Of a stretch of 44,017 nt of DNA, positions 17,707 to 27,200 are shown piece after piece. The stretch spans positions 1 to 44,017 of the forward strand of contig DATMBG010000013.1 of NCBI GenBank assembly GCA_035559535.1. The letters are read 5' to 3'. This stretch comes from Candidatus Limnocylindrales bacterium (GTDB lineage: Bacteria; Moduliflexota; Moduliflexia; Moduliflexales; JAUQPW01). A program made the translations under genes and the position numbers. Numbering within the stretch: position 1 is the stretch's first letter; each line of letters begins with the position of its first letter. A model generated the notes under the pieces. It worked only from the letters and a program-made list of their open reading frames with translations, ran no database searches and was not told where the DNA came from.

Positions 17707-18594
17707 TTATCGAGATCTGGGATCCAGAGCATCCCGGAGTCCTTCCCCTACCAGGTTGAAGGACAATACCGTGATGAGGATGGCCAATCCCGGGAACAGG
17801 GTCAGCCACCAGGCATCGAAGATATATAACCTCCCCTCGGTTAAAATATTACCCCAGGTAGGTTGAGGCGGTTGAACCCCGAACCCCAGGAAACTAAGCC
17901 CGGCTTCGGTAAGGATGGCTCCGGCAACGCCTAAGGTAGCAGAGACCAGAACCGGCATAAGGGCATTGGGAAGGAGATGGACGAGAATGATCCTGGAACT
18001 CTTGCCGCCTAAGGCATGGGCGGCCTGGACAAACTCCCTTTCTTTCAGGGATAGGAACTCGGCCCGGATAAATCGGGCTGTTCCGGTCCATCCCGTCAGA
18101 CCGATCACGATCATCACATTCCAAAAACTCGGTTTGAGAAGTGCGACCACGGTAAGAATTAAGAAGAAGCTGGGAAAACTGATCACGGCATCGACTAACC
18201 GCATGAGAAGGTTATCGATCCAACCTCCGAAGTATCCGGCAATACTTCCGACCAGGATTCCCACCGTTACAGCAATTCCCACTGCTACGAATCCCACCAG
18301 AAGGGAGATTCTGGCTCCATGTAACATTCTGGCCAGTACATCCCGCCCAAGTTGATCGGTTCCCAGGGGATGTTGCAGGGAGGGAGGACTCAGCTTGATG
18401 GCCATATCGGTTTCATTTGGATCGTAAGGGAAATAGATGTTTAGCTGACCCAGAAACCACACCGTAAAAGCCACCACAAACAGGAAAACGATCACCAAGG
18501 CCCCTCCAACAGCCGGTTTATTTTTCCTGAAATCTTTTAAAAACTCCCGAAAAGGACTGTAGGGTTTTGTTTCCAGGGATTCCTTCTCAATCAT
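17707..18594 (-). CDS. ABC oligopeptide-type permease, DppC/OppC class
   Basis: From the ATG at 18594 the protein is 295 residues, beginning MIEKESLETKPYSPFREFLK. This start overlaps the upstream permease stop by 8 bases (ATGATTGA), typical of coupled genes. The N-terminal OppC_N helix (LVIVFLFVVAFTVWFL), the conserved HPLGTDQLGRDVLARMLHGARISL block and the EAA-like loop (QAAHALGGKSSRIILVHLLPNA) are present. It would form the channel with the DppB-type partner. No DppD/DppF ATPases follow; the next 100 bases downstream hold no gene on this strand. Confidence 0.93.
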   Translation of the reverse strand: MIEKESLETKPYSPFREFLKDFRKNKPAVGGALVIVFLFVVAFTVWFLGQLNIYFPYDPNETDMAIKLSPPSLQHPLGTDQLGRDVLARMLHGARISLLVGFVAVGIAVTVGILVGSIAGYFGGWIDNLLMRLVDAVISFPSFFLILTVVALLKPSFWNVMIVIGLTGWTGTARFIRAEFLSLKEREFVQAAHALGGKSSRIILVHLLPNALMPVLVSATLGVAGAILTEAGLSFLGFGVQPPQPTWGNILTEGRLYIFDAWWLTLFPGLAILITVLSFNLVGEGLRDALDPRSR

Positions 18595-19546
18595 ATCGTA
18601 TTCGAGGATCTGCCCAGGCATACAGGACATCTGCAACCAGATTACCGATCAGAACCAGAACCGCGGAAATGGTGGTCAGGGTCATAATGGTAGGATAATC
18701 CCGTGATAAAACCGATTGATAGCCCAACTGACCGATCCCAGGCCAGGCAAAAACAGATTCTGTAATTACGGATCCCCCAATAAGGCCTGGGATTAAAAAT
18801 CCGAAAATGGTAATAATGGGTAATAAAGCATTTCTTAAACCATGACGATACTTGACATCATCTTCGTTCAGTCCTTTAGCCCGGGCCGTTTGAATATAAT
18901 CTTGTTGCATAACCTCTATCATGCTGGCCCGCATGTATCGGGACAGAGAGGCAATTTCCGTAATCGAGGCAATAAGAGCCGGTAAGAAAAGGTGCCAGAT
19001 CCGATCAAAGAAACTCTCCGAAGGACTCAGTCCCTCCAGGCCGAAGGTTCTGACTCCCAGAACCGGTAAACCAAGTCCTTTAACGGCAACGAGGATAAGG
19101 AGATAAGCTATCCAGAAGCTGGGTAAAGAAATGCCTACAAAGGCAAGGGTTGTCGTTACATGGTCCGCCACGGAATAGCGATGGGTCGCCGAGAAAATGC
19201 CTAAGGGGATAGCCACAGAGAAAATAATGAGCGTCGCTACAATATTCAAAAGAAGGGTTGCCGGTAAACGCTCCTTGATCTTAGTCAGAACCGGACGGCC
19301 GTCTTTAAAGGATGTTAACCGACCGGTTACCAGGTTCTTTAGCCACAACCCATATTGAACATAAAGGGGTTCATCCAGATGAAAGATTTTTCTCCACTCC
19401 TCCAGGACTTTGGGAGGAACCTTGGGGTCCATGAGCTGACCCATAGGAGAACCCGGAGCTAAATGGATCATAAGAAAGGAGATAATCGTAATTCCGAAAA
19501 GGACCGGAATACTTTGAAGGAGTCGCCGAATAATGAAAATGAACAT
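18587..19546 (-). CDS. ABC oligopeptide-type permease, DppB/OppB class
   Basis: From the ATG at 19546 the protein is 319 residues (MFIFIIRRLLQSIPVLFGIT), the standard N-terminus for DppB-like permeases. This start falls 5 bases after the stop of the binding-protein gene and is preferred to the longer frame that overlaps it. The HLAPGSP motif, the six-helix core and the coupling loop (DYIQTARAKGLNEDDVKYRHGLRNALLP) are intact. It is the middle gene of the importer operon and is followed by the overlapping DppC-type gene. Confidence 0.93.
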   Translation of the reverse strand: MFIFIIRRLLQSIPVLFGITIISFLMIHLAPGSPMGQLMDPKVPPKVLEEWRKIFHLDEPLYVQYGLWLKNLVTGRLTSFKDGRPVLTKIKERLPATLLLNIVATLIIFSVAIPLGIFSATHRYSVADHVTTTLAFVGISLPSFWIAYLLILVAVKGLGLPVLGVRTFGLEGLSPSESFFDRIWHLFLPALIASITEIASLSRYMRASMIEVMQQDYIQTARAKGLNEDDVKYRHGLRNALLPIITIFGFLIPGLIGGSVITESVFAWPGIGQLGYQSVLSRDYPTIMTLTTISAVLVLIGNLVADVLYAWADPRIRYD

Positions 19547-19551
19547 AGTCT

Positions 19552-21405
19552 TTATCTCTTTAAAAGAGCCCCTCCGGGGCGGTACCACTTGGTGAGATGA
19601 TAGAAAAGCCCCACCGGAGTCATAGAAATATCTTCTAAAATAACCTGCCCCTGGTCGTTGACTCTTTTAATTTTAAATTCTCCTTTATGAAGGGCAGCAA
19701 TTTCTTCAGGTACATACAAGAAGGTATACGGTTGATCCTCATAGATCAACGCCTGGATTTTATGGTAAATTTCCTTTCGCTTCTCGCGATCATATTCGGT
19801 CCGTCCGGCTTCAATCAAGGTATCTACCTGCGGATTTCGGTATCCAACAAAATTGAAGCCGTCTTTGATCTGACTGGAATGCCAGATCTCATAGATATCC
19901 GGATCTAAGCCGAGGCTCCACCCCAGAACGCAAGCTTCAAAATTTCGGGTATTAATTCGATCCCGAATGAAAACGGCCCACTCATAAAGTGCTATTTCCA
20001 CCTGGATTCCAATTTCTTTTAACTGCCGTTGAACAAGGACCGCTATGTTTTGTCGGGCAACATTCCCGTTGTTTGTGATCAGTGAAAATTTAAAAGGCTT
20101 TCCATCTTTATCTAAAATCCCATCCCCATCAGTATCCTTCCATCCTGCCTCTGCCAAAAGTTCTCTGGCTTTGTCTGGATTATACGCCAGGGGTTTAACG
20201 TCGGGATTGAAATACCACATCTGGGGTGGAAAAGGCCCGGTCGAAACAACCCCTAAGCCGTAGAGGATGTTCTCAACGATCTTCTGACGGTCTATCGCAT
20301 AGGTCAGGGCCCGTCGGACCCGTTTATCCTTAAAAAAATCTACTCCTTGATTCCAGCCGATGTAAGTATAAGCATTACCCAATCTCCGATAGATGGCATA
20401 TCGCTCATCCTGTAAAAAGCGTCGGACTTGATGAGGCTGCGGCTCGTAATAGTCAACACCTTCCACTGCAAACTCCATCTCCGCCAAAGAAGACTCCGGA
20501 ATAATTCGATAAGAAATCTGATCCAGATAAGGACGCCCTTCAAAATAATCTTCATTGGCCACAAGAGTTATTTTTTCATCGGCAATCCATTCTTTAAACT
20601 TAAAGGGGCCCGTTCCAATGGGATGACGGTTAAAGGGAGTGGTATTGATATCCTGCCCTTCCAGAATATGCTTGGGAATCATACCTATTCCCCAACTCTC
20701 TAAACTGGGAGAAAAAGGTTTTTTATACACCACCTGAACCCGGTAGGGGTCAAGGATATTAACTTGCTGGACTAACTCAAACATGGGGCGTCGGACGGTC
20801 ATCGTCTTTTCATCCATGATGGTATCATAGGTAAACTTTACGTCCTCCGCCGTAAAGGGATGTCCATCATGCCACCGAACATTTTTCCTCAGGTAAAAGG
20901 TAATGATGGGATGATGATCCACGGATTGGAATTCGGTTTCCGGGATCACCTTGAAGATTTCTTTCTCAAAATCTCTTCCTGCAGTGTTCAAGAAAACTTC
21001 CAGATCACGATCCGACTTGGCTTTGATTTCTACGATCTTCGCCTGATCTAAATCCTCAGGGGCCAGGGAAGTTTTTAATTTAGCGACCACTTCCTGACCG
21101 GACAGAGGGCTCCCGGGCTGGAGGTGGAAGGTAGAAACCTGCTCTATCTTCCAACTCTCCGCCAGATCTCCAATCAATTCCTGATTTTCATTGTATTTGA
21201 CCAGACCGTTGAAGACAAAACTATTGATATCACTGGAAGCCGTATCGGTGGCCAGAACCGGATTCAGCTTTTCGGCATCTCCTATGGAACTGAGAATCAA
21301 TTGATTAACTTGTTTATGGAAGTTCTCCTTAGCCATCAAAAAGGAGATGAAAAAGAATAAAGCCATCAGGAGAGGTAGAGAAAATAAAATCCGTTTGATC
21401 AACAT
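19552..21405 (-). CDS. ABC peptide/nickel-type substrate-binding protein (SBP family 5)
   Basis: A 617-residue exported binding protein with signal sequence (residues 5-25). Family 5 features are LNPVLATDT near the N-terminus, GLVKYNENQELIGDLAESW, FYLRKNVRWHDGHPFTAEDVKF, the PIGTGPFKF segment and DKRVRRALTYAIDRQKIV. Most members have only about 10 residues between LAESW and the FHLR-WHDG strand. Here about 75 residues (91-166) are inserted, rich in Lys/Glu and beginning with TFHLQPG, giving the unusual length. It leads an operon with two permeases. Dipeptides, oligopeptides, nickel or glycosides are possible ligands. Confidence 0.92.
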   Translation of the reverse strand: MLIKRILFSLPLLMALFFFISFLMAKENFHKQVNQLILSSIGDAEKLNPVLATDTASSDINSFVFNGLVKYNENQELIGDLAESWKIEQVSTFHLQPGSPLSGQEVVAKLKTSLAPEDLDQAKIVEIKAKSDRDLEVFLNTAGRDFEKEIFKVIPETEFQSVDHHPIITFYLRKNVRWHDGHPFTAEDVKFTYDTIMDEKTMTVRRPMFELVQQVNILDPYRVQVVYKKPFSPSLESWGIGMIPKHILEGQDINTTPFNRHPIGTGPFKFKEWIADEKITLVANEDYFEGRPYLDQISYRIIPESSLAEMEFAVEGVDYYEPQPHQVRRFLQDERYAIYRRLGNAYTYIGWNQGVDFFKDKRVRRALTYAIDRQKIVENILYGLGVVSTGPFPPQMWYFNPDVKPLAYNPDKARELLAEAGWKDTDGDGILDKDGKPFKFSLITNNGNVARQNIAVLVQRQLKEIGIQVEIALYEWAVFIRDRINTRNFEACVLGWSLGLDPDIYEIWHSSQIKDGFNFVGYRNPQVDTLIEAGRTEYDREKRKEIYHKIQALIYEDQPYTFLYVPEEIAALHKGEFKIKRVNDQGQVILEDISMTPVGLFYHLTKWYRPGGALLKR

Positions 21406-21437
21406 GTTCGGAAATTAATTAATGAAAACAACCCGTA

Positions 21438-21460
21438 GGGATAACCCCAGGGGTTATCCC
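21438..21460. promoter_or_regulatory. 23-bp palindrome in the leader of the peptide-importer operon
   Basis: GGGATAACCCC (21438-21448) and GGGGTTATCCC (21450-21460) are exact inverted repeats about a single central A. The palindrome lies between the promoter at 21514-21543 and the start codon at 21405, so it could be an operator or an RNA hairpin controlling the binding-protein gene. Confidence 0.5.
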
Positions 21461-21513
21461 AAAATAGAGAAGGACCCCGTGAATTACCTTTCTAAGTTTG
21501 GATTCTATAAATC

Positions 21514-21543
21514 ATTCTACGAGAATGGAGAAGAAAGTGTCAA
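21514..21543 (-). promoter_or_regulatory. Promoter of the peptide-importer operon
   Basis: On the minus strand TTGACA (21538-21543), an 18-base spacer and TAGAAT (21514-21519) form a sigma70-type promoter. An A/T-rich tract precedes the -35 box, and the outer end of a MITE lies 16 bases upstream. Confidence 0.6.
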
Positions 21544-21559
21544 ATTTTTTTGAGGAGAT

Positions 21560-21692
21560 GTAACTGTAACAATTTAGTGGGTGTCACTTTTTCTGTCTGA
21601 ACACCTCCCTGGCCCCCCTCTAATCCCCCTGTATACGGGGGGAAGGGAGGGACGGGGGGGACTTCAGCAGCAGTCCCACGTCAGTCCCCTTT
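21560..21692. mobile_element. MITE, copy 1 (one end lost)
   Basis: It begins GTAACTGTAACAATTTAGTG followed by TGTCACTTTTTCTGTCTGAA, matching the L end of the complete copies at 31743 and 34012. The central palindromic C/G-rich part ends with CTTCAGCAGCAGTCCCACG. The opposite terminal repeat is missing before the Nudix gene, so this copy is truncated and diverged. It encodes no protein. Confidence 0.8.
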
Positions 21693-21718
21693 TGATTGAA
21701 TAAGTCGCGTCTGGTAAT

Positions 21719-22222
21719 ATGGGAAGTCCTATAAAACCGGTTAAAAACTCGGTTGCCTTTGTCATTTATAATAGAAATCGGACCCATTTCCTGATAGTTA
21801 AAAGGCCTCCTGAGGATGAGAGGTTACCCGATGTGTGGGGATTACCGGCTGGATCGTTACGGGGTGAGGAAACTTATGAAGAGGCCATTGTGAGATCCGG
21901 TAGGGAGAAACTAGGGGTTGAGCTAAAAGTGGCAGGTAAAATTGGGGAAGGCGAGATCGATCTGGGGGATTATATCCTCCATCTGGAAGAGTATGAAGCC
22001 GAGATCCTGCACGGTGAGCCCCAGGTGCCGCAACCCATCCCCGGCATAACCCAATATGTCCAATGGAAGTGGGGAAAATCGAGCGATTTAATCGAAGCTG
22101 CTCAAAAAGGATCTTTATGCAGTCAGGTGTATCTCTCCCAGGTGGATCAGAAAACGGGTCAGGGGGATTCTTCCAATGCCGAAGCGGAGCCCGATAGAAA
22201 ACTCTCCGGCCCCGATCAATAG
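21719..22222 (+). CDS. Nudix-fold protein with degenerate Nudix box
   Basis: A 167-residue protein with a Nudix-like beta-alpha-beta core: NSVAFVIYNRNRTHFLIVKRP, then LPDVWGLPAGSL and the Nudix box at residues 45-67. Against the consensus GX5EX7REUXEEXGU, Gly45, Glu51, Arg59, Glu63 and Gly66 are kept, but the Glu after Arg is Ser60 and the second Glu of EE is Lys64. Loss of these metal ligands suggests weak, altered or absent hydrolysis. The C-terminal 30 residues are polar and low-complexity. The start ATG has no clear ribosome-binding site and follows the truncated MITE. Confidence 0.75.
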   Translation: MGSPIKPVKNSVAFVIYNRNRTHFLIVKRPPEDERLPDVWGLPAGSLRGEETYEEAIVRSGREKLGVELKVAGKIGEGEIDLGDYILHLEEYEAEILHGEPQVPQPIPGITQYVQWKWGKSSDLIEAAQKGSLCSQVYLSQVDQKTGQGDSSNAEAEPDRKLSGPDQ

Positions 22223-22336
22223 TCCTATCTTAAAGGCCTTATCAATTTTTACTTGCTTTGGTTCCCCCCTGCGTGTAGAGTGGTTTTAATGCCGTCTCCT
22301 ATACTATAACCCCAAAATCATGAAATGGAGGAATTT

Positions 22337-22639
22337 ATGTTACAAGATCCGGTGAAAGTGGCACCCCAGAATTATAAAGTTCTTTTCGAAAATAATCGGA
22401 TACGCCTGATTGAATATACCAGCAAGCCCGGTGATAAAACACCCATGCATTCGCATCCGGCCTATCTTGTCTACATTTTAAACCCGGGTAAGGCAAAATT
22501 TACCTTCCCAGACGGCAAAACCAAAGAAAGAGAAACCAGACCGGGCGAGGTAGTTTGGTCTGAGGCCGTAACCCATATTGAGGAAAATATAGGAACTACA
22601 GATATCCGCGCTTTAATCATTGAATTGAAAGAGGAGTAA
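22337..22639 (+). CDS. Small cupin-domain protein
   Basis: A 100-residue single cupin. The ATG at 22337 is preferred because GGAGG lies 5 bases upstream. Cupin motif 1 is PGDKTPMHSHPAYLVYIL (metal-binding His pair), and the second strand region is RPGEVVWSEAVTHIEENIG with another His. Proteins of this size bind a metal ion and may act as small enzymes or sensors. The 80 bases downstream separate it from the ECF sigma gene; whether they are co-transcribed is unclear. Confidence 0.85.
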   Translation: MLQDPVKVAPQNYKVLFENNRIRLIEYTSKPGDKTPMHSHPAYLVYILNPGKAKFTFPDGKTKERETRPGEVVWSEAVTHIEENIGTTDIRALIIELKEE

Positions 22640-22719
22640 ATAAAGAATCTCAACACGCCTATGAACCGGGTTCCAGATCCTTAAAAAAATTGTTTTTATC
22701 TATTTGAGATACCATAATT

Positions 22720-23295
22720 ATGTTACCTAAGAAAGATGTGACTCTGAGAGATCTTAAGTTAAGTAGGGCCAGAGGGGATTTTGATTTATTTTCCCAGGTT
22801 GTAACCAAGTACTTTGGAAGCATGATGATGTATGCTATCCGAAAATATTATTGGTTAAGCGAAGCAGATGCCGAGGATCTTGTGCAAGAGGTTTTCAAAG
22901 AGCTTTGCGAGGTGATAAATCAAGAGGTGAGGGAAAAGGAAGCTCCCGTGGATAAATGGCTTTTTAAGCGTCTTAACCAGCGGTGTCTTAACCATTTAAG
23001 AAATTGGAGGATAGCTTCAAAAACTGAGGTTCTAGAGCCGAATTTTCCCGTAATAGATGGAGGGCTGTTCCCAGCACCGGATGAGATGATCGAGGGTGAA
23101 ATCGCCGGGTTCCTCAGGGAAGGTGTCCATAAACAGCTTAGAGGGAGGACTCAGGAAGTTATAAAACTATATATGGAAGGATTATCACAAAAAGAGATTG
23201 CCGAGAAGCTCCAGGTTAGCTCTGCCCGGGTATCTGTACTTATGCAAAAGGGAATCTATAGGTTAAAAAAGTGGTTACAAACCCAGGGTTTTTAG
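22720..23295 (+). CDS. ECF-type RNA polymerase sigma factor
   Basis: A 191-residue sigma factor with only regions 2 and 4, as in the ECF group. Region 2 (residues about 15-90) contains DLFSQVVTKYFGSMMMYAIRKYY and the DAEDLVQEVFKEL motif that contacts the beta-prime subunit. Region 4 (about 130-188) has the helix-turn-helix LYMEGLSQKEIAEKLQVSSARVSVLMQKGI. It would direct polymerase to a specific promoter set when released from an inhibitor. The next gene encodes a zinc-finger anti-sigma-like protein, and the one after that a Lon-like/STAND protein. Confidence 0.92.
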   Translation: MLPKKDVTLRDLKLSRARGDFDLFSQVVTKYFGSMMMYAIRKYYWLSEADAEDLVQEVFKELCEVINQEVREKEAPVDKWLFKRLNQRCLNHLRNWRIASKTEVLEPNFPVIDGGLFPAPDEMIEGEIAGFLREGVHKQLRGRTQEVIKLYMEGLSQKEIAEKLQVSSARVSVLMQKGIYRLKKWLQTQGF

Positions 23296-23402
23296 GGAAA
23301 AGGTTAACTTTTTTAAAGCGGTTTTGTTTGTTATATAAGTGCGGAGAACCGTATTTTAAACTTAATGAAGAAGATAAAATACAAGGGATAGAGGGAGGCT
23401 GA

Positions 23403-24077
23403 ATGAAATCGATGAGCTGTGAAGTGTTCATGGGACGATTACAGCAATATTTTAGAGGAGAACTATCGGACCAAGATGAATTAGAGATGGACGATCACCT
23501 GGATCGATGTGAGGCATGTACTGAAAAGCTTAAGGCTTTGCTGGAATCAGAGGAGCACTTCTTACTCTCCCCGTGGGAGCAGACTCAAATCTTACAACAG
23601 CTAAGAGCGTCTTATACGCTAGATCCGGATCGGGAACAAAAAGGAATCGAGAAAGTCCTTGCAAGCACTCGACCGTTCTGGTCGGAACCGGCGAAAATGT
23701 TGTGGGCGGCTGCGAATCTATCCGGAATAGATGAAATTCGAGAGCGAATGGGTGCCGAATTTGAAAAACGAGGTCCCATTCACTTAGAGTCCTATACGGG
23801 AGAGCTGTATGTCCGGGATCAGAATTCGGCTATCCTGGAGTTCAGGAAAGAGGGCAGGCCGGCCTTAGATCTTAACGGAAAAACCATTGAGTTCTTTGCA
23901 ACTAAACCGCCGAAAATGGGAGAACTATCCCCTCGCCTTTCCGAAACAATTCAAGCCGGGATTGTTGTGATCGATTTTACAAAACTGGGACTCTCCCTGG
24001 AGGATTATGCAAAGGTACATTTTAAACTTTATCTGGATGAATCCACCGTTATGGAGGGAAGTCTGGGAGAAGAATAA
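23403..24077 (+). CDS. Zinc-finger (ZAS/zf-HC2) anti-sigma-like protein
   Basis: A 224-residue soluble protein. The N-terminal 45 residues carry a ZAS-type zinc motif: Cys6, then His32, Cys36 and Cys39 (DHLDRCEACT), matching Cx25Hx3Cx2C, the signature of zinc-binding anti-sigma factors. No transmembrane helix follows, so it is cytoplasmic. Residues about 50-115 are helical, and the C-terminal 100 (HLESYTGELYVRD, ILEFRKEGRPALDLNGKTIEFF) look like a beta domain. The start has GGGAGG upstream. Its place directly after an ECF sigma gene indicates that it sequesters that sigma factor. A flexible stretch around residues 60-80 would be a plausible proteolysis site, which is inference. Confidence 0.8.
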   Translation: MKSMSCEVFMGRLQQYFRGELSDQDELEMDDHLDRCEACTEKLKALLESEEHFLLSPWEQTQILQQLRASYTLDPDREQKGIEKVLASTRPFWSEPAKMLWAAANLSGIDEIRERMGAEFEKRGPIHLESYTGELYVRDQNSAILEFRKEGRPALDLNGKTIEFFATKPPKMGELSPRLSETIQAGIVVIDFTKLGLSLEDYAKVHFKLYLDESTVMEGSLGEE

Positions 24078-24217
24078 GTCTTTGGCCGGTTTTAGATCTC
24101 ATCAAGTCTAATAAAAGATCATAAAAATCCAGGAATGTCTGTGGGAACACCAACATCTTTGGGAGCGCCGATGTTTCTGGAAGCGCAAGCAGCTTGCCGG
24201 CTTGTCTTGTTTATTTG

Positions 24218-27200
24218 ATGATGAAAGGTCATTTCGGTCCATTTCAAACCTTCCTGGAACGTTTTGACCAGGCGCTCAAAGAGGCCAAACCTTTAAAGCT
24301 TCAGAATTGTGCCATCAGGCCGGAATTCTTATCTCTCCTGAGTCTTGAGAGGCTTATAGAATTTCACAATCTGTTAGAAGAATCACCGTTGGCTTCCTAT
24401 TTGGATCGAAAAATTATCCAGAAGCTCCAGGCCGAGATTGTTTATCGAGGATTGGTTAAAATTCCAAGAGATTTCAACGTTTTTAAGTCGTTTGTTCAAA
24501 AACAATATCCCAAAGATGCCCTTACCTTATCCCTGGATAGACTCAGCCAGATCGTCCAGACCCCTACAGACTGGATGCAGCAGGAAATTGCCTTTTTGTC
24601 AGAGCTTCGGCAACTTAGAGAACTGGGGAGCCGGTTCGAAGAAGTTCTTACCAAAATCCTCTCGACCTTCTGGCCCGAAACAATCCAAAATAAGGCTGTT
24701 ACTCATATCCTGTTTGTGAGAAGTAAGCAACTCCACAATCTGGTGGTAGAGAACTATGTACGCCCTGCCATCGTTCGTCGGATTGCCACAATTGGGAATC
24801 CTGCCGGGGAAAAGATCTTTGCCACTTTAAGCAACCTGGGAGAGGAATTCGAGGAAACCGTCCAGGGGATTCAATTCAACTTGATGTCTCAAAACCTACT
24901 GGAAACCCGTCTTGAGTATGAATTTGATGATTCTCTGATTTCTTGGACCGACTTCTATGGGGAAGGGCGATCTGCCGGACTTGCCTTTGCGTATCTGGCT
25001 TTAGCCTATCAGGAACCTCTTTATCGAAACCTCGGCCCCTATCTGGCCTGTTTTGGCTCTTACAAAGACGGTATCATCGGGCGGGTGGAACAGATTCGGG
25101 AGAAAGTCCTTGCGGCAAAAGAAAGTGGAATTCGGGTATTGGTAATACCGGAAGATAATATCCCGGAGATCCAGAATGATAGGGAAGGGTGTAGGGTTAT
25201 AAAATATCGTTCCGGTCCTGTTGGAGAAGCGCTTAATTTTGTCGCCCAGGAGCTCACCCGGTTAGTGGACGGCCTTCCGGAAGAACTGAAGCCCGTAAAG
25301 GGGCGGCATCCCTTCTACCAGGTTGGATTAAAAGCGGGTCCGGGTATCGTTTCGTGGGAACTGGTACAGGAACGTAGCCGGGGCTTTGTAGGCCGCAAGG
25401 AAGAAGAGGAGGAACTACTCCGATTCCTTATTCAACAGCCCAGGGGTTACTTATTTGTAGAAGGGGATCCCGGTATCGGTAAGAGCGCTTTGCTTTCCCA
25501 ACTTATTCAGGATCTACTCGGAGAAGGGGATAGGGAAGGTCGCCCACCGGATTTGTTAGAACTTGTGACCGGGCTTGGAAAACAGGGTCTTACGCTGGCT
25601 TTCCACCTCTGCTATGCAGGGAATAGAATCAGCATAGACGTACCGAGGATTCTTTCCTCTCTGATGCAACAGTTGGCCGTGCAGGGTGGTCAGCACACTT
25701 TTATACCACCGGAACGCTCTTCCCATGCACTTTTAAATCTTGCACGTGCTGTGGTAGCCCAACGCAAGGGGAAGGTTTTGATCCTCATAGACGGGATCGA
25801 TGAGGCCCTTTCCGTTCATCCTTCTCATCGGCATACGGCTATTCTTGAGACTTTCCTTCCAGGACATCTTCCGGATGGGGTATTTATACTCATCTCGGCC
25901 CGGCGGGGTGTATTACCGACTATTCCCAATCCCTTTATTCCATCCTTCCGGTTGGAATTGCGGGGTCTTCCCTCTGAATCTATCCATCAACTACTCTTTG
26001 AGACCCTAAACAGGGTAGGCAGACCGATCAATCTTTCTTCCTTTTCAGAGAAGGATATAGAAGCCGTAAGGCGGGTCTCAGCCGGTAATCCCCTCTATAT
26101 AAGAATGTTGGCTGAAGACCTGATACAGGGACGACTGAGGATGGACGGGGCCCATCAACTCCCGCTGGGTGTCGAAGGGTACTTCGAGGATATCTTCCGA
26201 AGGCTTTGTGTGAACTCTCGCTGGGCAACCTTGCGAGATTGCCTTCTCTTGTTGGCAGTTTCACGGGATTACCTCTCGGTGGATCAGGTACGCGCTATCC
26301 TGGACCTGTCCTGGATAGAAGCTCAAGAAGCCATAGAAGGAGAACTTCAATCGATCTTGATTAAAAATACGACTACCTCCGAGGTTTTGAGCTATCAGCT
26401 CTTCCATGAGAAGTTTCGAGAGTTTCTTGTGAACCTCTTCTTGGGAAAGCTACCGGAAGTTGTTTCGCGACTCAATCGTCACCTGGTTCGGCAGGCTCTA
26501 AGAATCCCTGCCATGGAGGCAGTCCTAGAACCGGCCCATCTAACCCGGGTACGCCAGCAGTTACTTACCTACTGCCGGCGCTGGCGTGAGACGGGAGATG
26601 CTTATCCTCTCCTGTATCTGCCCGGTCACCTTTACGAGACGGACGCCGGTGAGGAGTTGGAAGCCTTGCTCCGGAAGACTGATTTTCTCGAGGTGAAGCT
26701 GCGACGCCTGGCAGATCCCTTCCTGGCAGCGGAGGATATCCGGTATCTCACCCTGGTACTTCTAAAAGGAGGTCGGGACCAGGATGTGGTGGAACTAGCC
26801 CTCACAGAAAAGGGTTTTCAGCGAGATGGTATTGTCTTGGCCCTGCGAGGAGCCGGACCGAACTATACCCTGCAGATCCATGGAATCGTAAATGCGTTAA
26901 TAACCGTCCAACCCTCCGATTTGTCCCCTTTTCAGAGGATGCAATTCCGATGGTCGCGATACTTCCTGTCCCATCCCCAGGTCCCGGCCAGCATCCTTAA
27001 TGCGAGACGTGCGGCCATCAAGGTAGCTTACTCCTTGGGGATGGATGAAGTGTTGGTCCAGGCAGCACAGGAGGATTCCCAGGTTGTACGGGTAATGCTC
27101 ATCCCCTACCTGTACCACTTTTGGAAAGAGCGTAGAGACCGGGGTTGGCATTTGATACAACACCTGTGTAGCAGACCCAGATTATCACAACCCTGGAACC

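Noticed and set aside
22688-22716. TTGTTT-17-CATAAT promoter just before the ECF sigma gene
   Set aside because: The -10 box ends only 3 bases before the start codon, so transcription would begin inside the gene.
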